A stretch of DNA of 51,429 nt from JAQVPN01 sp036170435 (GTDB taxonomy: Bacteria > Patescibacteriota > Gracilibacteria > BD1-5 > UBA6164), in NCBI GenBank assembly GCA_036170435.1, contig JAVHPF010000026.1:1-51429 (forward strand). Reading direction: 5' to 3'. The notes below the pieces were generated by a model, which saw only the letters and a list, made by a program, of their open reading frames with translations, was not told the DNA's origin and searched no databases. Below, piece by piece: positions 44,367 through 51,429 of the stretch (positions within the stretch are counted from its first letter, which is position 1; every line of letters starts with the position of its first letter). Made by a program: the position numbers and the translations under genes.

Positions 44367-44377
44367 AATTTTATAAT

Positions 44378-45655
44378 TTATTTATTAAAATAAGTTTTAA
44401 CTTCTTTCATTTTATAATAAGATGCAAAGAAATAAATAGAATCTAGAAATAGTATAGTAGCAAAAGATAAAACATCAAAATTATTTATAATAAATATTAT
44501 ACTTGATAATATATTTACAAAATATGATGCAAAAATTAATATATAATAATCATAAATATATTTAAATTTATATTTATAAACCAGTCCTATAAATCAGAAT
44601 GATAAAATAAAACTTATAATAAAAAATAAAATTTCTGTATAAAAATAAAATCAAAATGAATTAAATAAAAGATAATAAAAAATAAATAAAAACGAGCTTA
44701 TTGCTATAATAAAAGATAAATAATTTTCCAATTTTTTATGTATATAATAATTAAAAAATATAGAAAAAATCAATGTAGTTACAACAACTATACTTAATGG
44801 ATTTAATAATAAATATAAAATTTCTAAAAATATTCAAAAATATAAAAACACTATTCCAAGTAATCTAAAAAGAATTATATTTTTTGCAAAAATTTTAAAT
44901 TTAGGGAAATATTCAAAAATAAAATAAGAAAAAATGACTGATATTGTTCATATTGAAAATAATAAATCTGACATTCAAAAATATGATAATAAGTAAAAAT
45001 TTATATAAAAAATCAATATAATAAAAGTATAAAGTGAAAAATAAGATAAATTTATTCCTTCGTAAATTTGTTTATTTTTATTGAAATATAAGCTGAAAAT
45101 AAATGATATAATTATAAGTAAATTATTTATAAAATCAATTATTCATAGATTATTATTTCATGTAATAAAAATTCAAAAAATAATAATAATATAAAAAAAA
45201 GAAAAAATATGAGTATTTATTTTTAAAAAATCGAAACTTAAATTATTTTTGTTTGATAAAAAGAAAAATATAATAATTAAAATATTTATAATTATTATAA
45301 AATAAGAAAAATCTATTTCATAAAATCCATTAAATTTAGCAAAAATAAAAAGTGATATATAAAATAATAAAAATCATATATAATATGAAAATTTTTGTAT
45401 TATTTGAATAATTTGTTTTTTATCTAAAACGAAATTTGGCTTAATTAATTCTTTAGTATTAGAATTATTAGATGATTTTTTCTTTGTATTTATATTTAAA
45501 AATGAAAAAAATAGTATAAATCCTGCAAATAAATAAATAACTATTTCAAGTAATAAACTAAATGAAAAAGATGAAAAATAAGTATTTCAACTTTTATAAA
45601 AAAAGAGAAAAATACTTGAATATATAGCTCATATGAAAAGAAAAATATATGACAT
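44378..45655 (-). CDS. Polytopic membrane protein, unknown
   Basis: 425 residues, almost wholly hydrophobic, with roughly a dozen membrane helices rich in Phe, Ile and Tyr. Only one hydrophilic stretch is clear (about 65-95, KKKSSNNSNTKELIKPN). I recognise no transporter or enzyme signature. It lies between a terminator (upstream) and the aminopeptidase gene, 11 bp away, so it is co-transcribed with that gene. UGA encodes several glycines. Confidence 0.75.
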
Positions 45656-45721
45656 ATTTTATATATTTATTTAAAATACTAAATCTTATTACAATTTATT
45701 ATAGTAAATAAAAATATAAAT

Positions 45722-45748
45722 CAAAAAAATCCTTCTATTTTGTAGAAG
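45722..45748 (-). terminator. Terminator after the coiled-coil membrane gene
   Basis: On the minus strand: CTTCTA-N5-TAGAAG followed by GATTTTTTT. It is just after the stop codon at 45754. Confidence 0.75.
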
Positions 45749-45753
45749 TATTT

Positions 45754-47136
45754 TTAAAAATTAATTAAATAAATAGCAATTGAAAATCAAAAGAATATTG
45801 AATTTAATAAAATAAGCGCAAAATTTTTTGAAAAAGAAAAATAAAAATAGAAAAATAAAAGTAAAATTATATATTTTAATGTAGCTAAATTTAAATTATA
45901 ATCTAGATTTAGATAATAAGTTAAGCTTATAAATATTATAAAAAATAATGAATATAAAAATATAAAATAAAATATTGAATTTTTTAATATATTAAAAATA
46001 TTTAAAATCTTTCCTAATCATTTTTCATAAGTATTAACTATTTTTGTATAAGAAAAAGATTTATTATTTAGTTTTGCCCTAAGTAAATCTATATTTTGTT
46101 TTATTAAAGCTTGTTTTATATTATATTTAATAACAAAATCTTTATTTTCTTGAGTAAAACTAAAAATAAATTTCATTAAATTTTGAAGTTTTTCTTTATC
46201 TATTTCTTGTTTTAATTTTAAATATCTTTTTAATAATAATTCATTTTTTTGATAATAATAAGATTCTTTATCTATTTCTTGTTTTTGTTTTGTTTCTTGT
46301 TTTAAATTATTTATTAAAAAATCTTTTACTGATTCTCAAAAATTTTGAAAAATATATCACAAATCTTTTTCTTTTTCTATAAATTGGGTTTTTGAACCTA
46401 CTTTTTTAAGTAATTTATTTGTTTCTTTTAATACTAATTCTAATTCCGTAGTTTTTTTATTTTCAAGTACTCATAATTCTATTTCTCAGATTTTTTTTAA
46501 TGCCAATTCTCCTATTTCTTTTAATTTAGCAATATTAGTAGATGTTTTTACCTTTATTAAATTATTATAAATATTTGTTAATTTTAGTTTTTCTTCAACA
46601 CTAATTGTTTCATCTATTTTTCAATCAATAATATTTTTTAATTTTATCAAAACAAAACCTATAATATTATAAGCTTCATCTAATTCTTTTTTTAAATAAA
46701 AATTTTCTTGTTTACTATCATCATTTTTATTTTCTTCTTTTTTTACAATATTTTCTTCTTTTTTAAAAGAGACATTATTTATATTAAATAAATCAAATTG
46801 TTTTTCTAATTTGTTTACTAATTCTATCTTTTCTTCTTCTGTAGCATCTAGTTTATCATAAAGATATTTAACTCTATACCCTAATTCTTTTCTAAGCTTT
46901 AAATAGGCTTTAAATATATCTGAAGAATTAATTGTTCATTTTTTTAATTCAGAGTTTATTAAAATTTCAAAGTAAAAAGCTTGTCAAGACACCTCAATAC
47001 TATCTATTTCCGAAATAGATAGTATATTATATCATTCTTTATGAAATTTTTCTTTTAATTCAATTTCATAATTAGCTTTGAGTACAAAGGTATATTTTTT
47101 TCATTCCTTTGATAATTCTACTTTAAAATTTTTCAT
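45754..47136 (-). CDS. Coiled-coil protein with C-terminal membrane helices, unknown
   Basis: 460 residues. The N-terminal 35-40 residues, KYTFVLKANYEIELKEKF then HKEGYNILSISEI, look loosely like the N-terminus of GspF/PilC proteins, but no GspF membrane pattern follows. Residues about 90-350 are Lys/Glu-rich with strong coiled-coil character. Three or four hydrophobic helices end the protein (FYFIFLYSLFFIIFISLTYYL). It follows a 62-residue gene by 4 bp. No family was recognised; a role in envelope organisation is a guess. Confidence 0.7.
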
Positions 47137-47140
47137 ATTA

Positions 47141-47329
47141 TTATACTGTTTCTAATTGATTTTGAGGGCTCAAAAATTGAGCCAAAATATTATTTAATTC
47201 TTTTGTTTTTTCTGGATTTAAATTTTGAGAAAATTCTATAGTTCTGAAATTTCAAGCAATATTATCTGATAAACTTTGTAATTTAAGTTCAAAAGGATTT
47301 ATTGTTTCTTTATTTTCGAAAGTATTCAT
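47141..47329 (-). CDS. Small unknown protein
   Basis: 62 residues, hydrophilic (NTFENKETINPFELKLQSL ... NILAQFLSPQNQLETV), one UGA Gly. The start is 4 bp after the preceding gene's stop and its own stop is 4 bp before the next start. This tight spacing supports it as a real gene despite its size. No family was recognised. Confidence 0.6.
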
Positions 47330-47333
47330 ATTT

Positions 47334-47645
47334 TTATATATTACTAAGTAAAAATGAAAAAGAATTTATATCTTTTTGTTTTTCAATTGCTTCTTTTTTC
47401 CTAATTCAAGAAATAGAAGAAAAATTATTTTTAGCTATATTTTTTATATCAGTCATTTCAACTTCTTCAACAAAAGCTGAAACGGATTTATATAAATTAT
47501 CTAGTCATTTTTCGTCAAGTATGTCTAAGGTTTTTATGTAAAGTTCTTTTTGATCTTCAGAAATTTTAATATTTTTAATCATTGTTAAAAGTACTTTTTT
47601 CTTTTTAGTAAGATCTGATTGTTTCCTTAAAAAATTTATAAGCAT
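47334..47645 (-). CDS. Small helical unknown protein
   Basis: 103 residues, Lys-rich, mostly predicted helix (QSDLTKKKKVLLTMIKNIKI, LDILDEKGLDNLYKSVSAF), no membrane segment. It is the first gene of a tightly packed three-gene run ending with the coiled-coil membrane protein. Two UGA glycines are present. Function unknown. Confidence 0.62.
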
Positions 47646-47986
47646 ATTTTTAAAAATTACAAATTATATATTTCTTTTTATACTTTATCATAGTTTTTAT
47701 TTTTTTTCAAATATTTTAACATTCTTTTTGTTATATATCTTTTTATTTAATATATTTATATATATAGTAATAGTAATAGTAAATAATGTTAAAAACAATT
47801 TTGCTTTAAATGCGTAGATTTTTTGTTAAAAAGTTTATTTTTTATAGTAAAACTAGAATTTATCCTTTATTTAAAAAGCTTTTTAAATTTAACATTATTT
47901 TAACAAGTAAAAAATAAAAAAGATTGACTTGTTTTTTACAGCTAAATTCATATATTTCAGATGTGAAAAATTTATTAATAATAAAA
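47646..47986. other. AT-rich divergent intergenic region
   Basis: 341 bp with no gene in the alternative code. It holds a short TAG-TAA trinucleotide run near 47765-47785 and probable promoters for the divergent small-gene operon and the S41 protease gene. No clear promoter pair could be chosen. Confidence 0.5.
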
Positions 47987-49369
47987 ATGAAAATACAAAT
48001 GAATAATAAAAAAATAATAACAATTTTAAGCTTTTTTATAATCTTTTTAACAAGTTTCATAGTTTGATATAATGTATCAATTATGGCGAGTAGTTCAGAA
48101 AATTCTTATTTTGATAATATAAACTTTGTTAAAAATATAACAAAAACTCCTAATATAAATAATGAGTCTTCAATATCTTCTATTTTTGCAAAAAAAGACT
48201 TAAACTTAGATAATTTTTGGAAAGCTTATAATATTATAAGTAAAAATTATTATTCATCTGATACTATAAAACAACAAGATTTGGTTTATTGAGCAACTAA
48301 ATGATTAGTTGAATCTCTTTGAGATAAATTTAGTGAATTTATGCCACCAGAAGAAAATAAACAATTTTCACAAGCTTTAAGTTGAGATTTTGAATGAATT
48401 TGAGCAGTTGTAGATAAAAATGAAATTTGAGTTATAGTTGATAGACTTATAAAATGATCTCCAGCACTTAAAAATGATATAAGAAAATGAGATATTATAA
48501 TGAAAGCTAATGATATAGATTTATCTAAACTTTCTCTTTATGATGCTGTTGCAAAGATAAAATGACGAGCAGGAACAAAAGTTAATCTAGTTATTTTTAG
48601 AACTTGAGAAAAAGAATTACTCAAAAAAGAAGTAATAAGAGAAAAAATAACAATTCCCTCAGTTGATTATAAAGTAATAGATAAAACTAATATTTGATAT
48701 ATTGCTTTAAATATTTTCTGAGAAAATACAGCGAGCGAATTTAATATGGCTTTAGAAGATTTGAAATCTAAAAAAGTTAATTGAATAATATTAGATTTAA
48801 GAGATAATTGAGGTGGATTTTTACAATCTGCAGTTGATATACTTAGTAATTTTACGGCTAAATGAAAATTACTTGTAACAACAAAATATAAAAATTCAGT
48901 AATGAATAATTACTATTATTCTGATAATATGTGAGATCCTTATAAAATTCCTCTTGTGGTTTTAGTAAATGAAAATACAGCTTCAGCTTCAGAAATTACA
49001 GCATGAGCTCTTAGAGATTACAATTTAGCTATAATTACAGGGAAAAAATCTTATGGTAAATGATCTGTTCAAGAACCATTTGATTTGTGAGATGGAAGTA
49101 TGTTGAAGCTTACTATTGCAAAATGGTATACTCCAAAAGATTATAATATAGATAAACAATGAATTAAACCAGATATAGAAATAGATTTCAAAAAAGAAGA
49201 TTTAAGTCCAAAATTAGGAAACGAAAAAGATTTTGTTCCTTATGATAGACAATTAGAAGAATCTAAAAAAATCTTGGAAAAATTTATTAGTATTTGAAAT
49301 ATTGCAGCTACTGTTGCTCAATATAAAAAAGAAAACAGTTTGAATTCTTCTTGAAGTTTAACAAAATAA
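47987..49369 (+). CDS. S41 family C-terminal processing peptidase (CtpA-like) with PDZ domain
   Basis: 460 residues. A signal anchor (IITILSFFIIFLTSFIVGYNV) exports the protein. The PDZ domain (about 140-215) includes KNDIRKGDIIMKANDIDL and KIKGRAGTKVNLVI. In the peptidase core NGIILDLRDNGGG, the Ser motif NENTASASEI and the Lys motif GKKSYGKGSVQEP form the Ser-Lys dyad. It trims the C-termini of envelope proteins. A Ser-rich C-terminal tail is present. The start was chosen as the first Met before the signal anchor. Confidence 0.95.
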
Positions 49370-49374
49370 TTAGA

Positions 49375-49419
49375 AACCCATCCCCTCGTTCCTCGGGACT
49401 TCCCTTATAAAGGGAAGAA
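49375..49419. repeat. Dispersed palindromic repeat, copy 7 (half element)
   Basis: ACCCATCCCCTCGTTCCTCG followed by hairpin CTTCCCTTataAAGGGAAG. It lies just after the S41 protease gene and has the same motif as the right end of copy 1. Confidence 0.75.
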
Positions 49420-49463
49420 ATAGAAGGTATTTATTTAAAAATTAGTATAATAAATGAAAAAAT

Positions 49464-50186
49464 ATGATAGGAGTTTTTGATAGTTGATTTTGAGGTTATT
49501 ATACTTTATGATTATTGAAAGAATCTTTTCCTGATTGTGATTTTATATTTTATGCAGACACAAAAAATCTTCCTTATTGAGAAAAATCACGAGAGGAAAT
49601 AAAAAATTTTACTTTTGATTCTCTAAATTATTTGTTTAATAATTGAGCTAAAATAGTAATACTTGCTTGTAATACAGCATCAGCTTATGCTATAAAGCAG
49701 TGGCAGTCACAATTTACAGAAAAAAAAGTACTTTCTGTAACTATTCCAGGAATTGAAAAAATACTTGAAAATAATTATAAAAATGTTTGAATTTTTGCTA
49801 CAAATGCAACAGTAAATTCAGGTATTTATAGAAAAAAAACAGATGAATTAAATTGAGAAAATATTAATTTATTTCAAGTTTGATGTCCAGATTTGGTTAC
49901 TATTGTAGAAGAGAAAGAAAAGAATGAAGATTATATAAACTCTAAAATTTTAGAATATAAACAAAACTTAGGAGAAGATTCTATAGATGCTTTAATTTTG
50001 TGATGTACTCATTTCCCTTTATTAAAAGAAAATATGAAAAAACATTTTTCATGCGATATTATTGACCCTTCATATGAATCAGTTTTAAAACTTCAAAAGT
50101 ATTTTGAAAAACATAAGGAAATATATGATTCTATAAGTAAAAATTGAAAAACTATTATAGAGACTTCTTGAGAAAATAACTTTTAA
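49464..50186 (+). CDS. murI: Glutamate racemase
   Basis: 240 residues. It supplies D-glutamate for peptidoglycan. The N-terminal MIGVFDSGFGGYYTL holds the first catalytic region. NLPYGEKS is followed by the first catalytic Cys in VILACNTASAYA, and the second is in LILGCTHFPLLKE, with UGA as the Gly. The protein is slightly short for the family (usually 255-270). KS-x-EEI contains a CGA codon that reads well as Arg. A terminator follows 2 bp after the stop. Confidence 0.94.
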
Positions 50187-50187
50187 T

Positions 50188-50217
50188 AAAAAAACCAAAA
50201 ATATTTTTGGTTTTTTT
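50188..50217 (+). terminator. murI terminator
   Basis: AAAAAAACCAAAAA / TTTTTGGTTTTTTT with loop TA, directly after the stop codon. Confidence 0.85.
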
Positions 50218-50265
50218 ATTTTGTTACTATAATCAAAATATAATTATTTTTTAATTTATATATTT

Positions 50266-51429
50266 ATGCTTAAAACAGCTGATCCAATACTTTTTGATTT
50301 AATAGGAAAAGAGGAACATAGACAAGAAACTGAAATAGAACTTATTGCAAGTGAAAACTATGCTTCGCTTGATGTACTTGAGGCTGCTTGAAGTATATTA
50401 TCAAATAAATATTCAGAAGGATATCCTGGAAAAAGATATTATGCTGGACAAGAATTTATAGATCAAATTGAACAACTTGCAATAGATAGAGCAAAAGAGA
50501 TTTTTTGAGCAGAGTATGTAAATGTACAACCTCTTTCAGGAAGTCCTGCAAATTTGGCAGTTTATTTAGCATTTTTAAATCCTGGAGATAAAGTTTTAGG
50601 TTTGAGTTTAGACCAAGGTGGACATCTTAGTCATGGACATCCTTTGAATTTTTCAGGATTATTATATGAAATAATTCCTTACACTCTTGATCCAGAAACA
50701 AGTTTAATAGATATGGACGAAGTGGACAGATTGGCAACTGAAAATAAACCAAAAATGATAATTGCGGGTTTTTCAGCTTATTCTAGAGATTTGGATTGGA
50801 AAAGATTCAGACAAATAGCAGATAAAGTTTGAGCTATTTTGATGGCTGATATAAGTCATATTGCAGGTTTAATTGCTGGATGAGCCTTAGAAAATCCAGT
50901 TCCTTATTGTGATGTTGTAACTACAACTACTCATAAAACTTTGAGATGACCAAGATGAGCAATTATTATGTCAAAAGCGGAATATGAAAAAGATATTGCT
51001 AGAGCTGTTTTTCCATGAGTTCAATGAGGCCCACATGAAAATCTAATTGCAGCAAAAGCTGTAGCCTTTAAAGAAGCTTTACAACCAGAATTCAAAATAT
51101 ATGCTAGACAAGTTATAGACAATGCTAGAGTTTTAGCTTCAGAACTTCAAAATCACGGATTTAAAATAATTTCAGGTTGAACAGATAATCATCTAATGTT
51201 AGTTGATGTTTTTTGAAGTTTCTGAGTTACTGGTAAAGAAGCAGAAAAAACTCTAGAAATGGTATGATTATCAACAAATAAAAATATGATTCCATACGAT
51301 ACTAGAAAAGCTCTAGATCCATCAGGAATAAGAATAGGAACACCAGCAGCAACAACTAGATGAATGAAAGAAATTGAAATGAAACTTATTGCAAGAATTT
51401 TTTCTGATGCTGTAAAAAATAAAGATGAC
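50266..51429 (+). CDS. glyA: Serine hydroxymethyltransferase (3' partial)
   Basis: 388 codons visible to the window edge; about 25-30 are missing. A PLP enzyme that interconverts serine and glycine and charges tetrahydrofolate. ETEIELIASENYASLDVLEA opens the fold. SNKYSEGYPGKRYYAGQEFID and VNVQPLSGSPANLAVYLAFL follow, and DPSGIRIGTPAATTRG is near the end. The Schiff-base Lys is K224 in TTTTHKTLRGPRGAI, where two glycines are UGA. It is separated from murI by a terminator, so it has its own transcript. Confidence 0.97.

Noticed and set aside
47860..48060. Minus-strand ORF of 66 codons before the S41 protease gene
   Set aside because: It overlaps the protease signal anchor on the opposite strand and is a low-complexity Lys/Ile/Phe sequence typical of A/T-rich shadows.
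1..51429. tRNA, rRNA or riboswitch genes
   Set aside because: No cloverleaf with a T-loop GTTCRA core and acceptor pairing, and no rRNA-like GC-rich block, was seen on either strand. I cannot run a covariance search, so a divergent tRNA could have been missed.

Overview
The window is AT-rich bacterial DNA in which UGA must be read as glycine. Reading all frames with only TAA and TAG as stops turns dozens of short ORFs into about 36 full-length genes. UGA falls on invariant glycines: MutL QIAAGEVVERP, RNase III LEFLGDAVL, TsaB NGPGSFTGIR, kinase GTGLGL, LysRS GMGIDR. UGA=Gly is known in Absconditabacteria (SR1) and Gracilibacteria (BD1-5). Several CGG codons also sit where tryptophan, not arginine, is expected, most clearly in a fibrinogen-like GGG-x-TLV motif. 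That points to the Absconditabacterales, where CGA/CGG=Trp has been proposed. Taxonomy and the CGG reading are inference; the UGA reading is directly supported.

Layout. 1-3.8 kb: 3' part of a VirB6-like membrane channel gene, a REP-like tandem repeat with its RAYT transposase, and an OmpR-type regulator. 3.9-8.4 kb: gltX, rplS, a small membrane protein and mutL. 8.5-14 kb (minus): three pilin-type membrane proteins and a VirD4/TraG-type ATPase, i.e. a type IV secretion-like apparatus. 14.1-17.5 kb: a response regulator and histidine kinase pair, divergent from lysS. 17.5-20.9 kb: an unknown gene overlapping a 5'(3')-nucleotidase, then a minus-strand rpmF-nusB-rnc-yggT cluster. 20.9-33.9 kb (minus): one giant secreted protein gene of about 4,339 codons. 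34.1-38.5 kb (minus): an unknown gene, fusA, and a type IV pilin-like protein with a fibrinogen-like C-terminus. 38.7-42.2 kb: tsaB, a PH-domain membrane protein, queA, an RRM protein and a zinc-ribbon protein. 42.3-47.6 kb (minus): an operon-like run of three unknown genes, a polytopic membrane protein, an M17 aminopeptidase and comF. 48-51.4 kb: an S41 protease, murI and glyA (cut by the window end).

The translation and tRNA/cell-wall genes are ordinary housekeeping. The distinctive part is the surface and secretion equipment: fused multi-pilin proteins, a channel protein, an ATPase, an adhesive pilin and a giant multidomain secreted protein. Together they fit a small host-attached (epibiotic or predatory) cell, which is inference. 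Short palindromic repeats are scattered between genes, and one lies in frame inside mutL. Two 100-N gaps are each flanked by identical 55-base ends and look like assembly artefacts. No tRNA, rRNA or CRISPR array was recognised.
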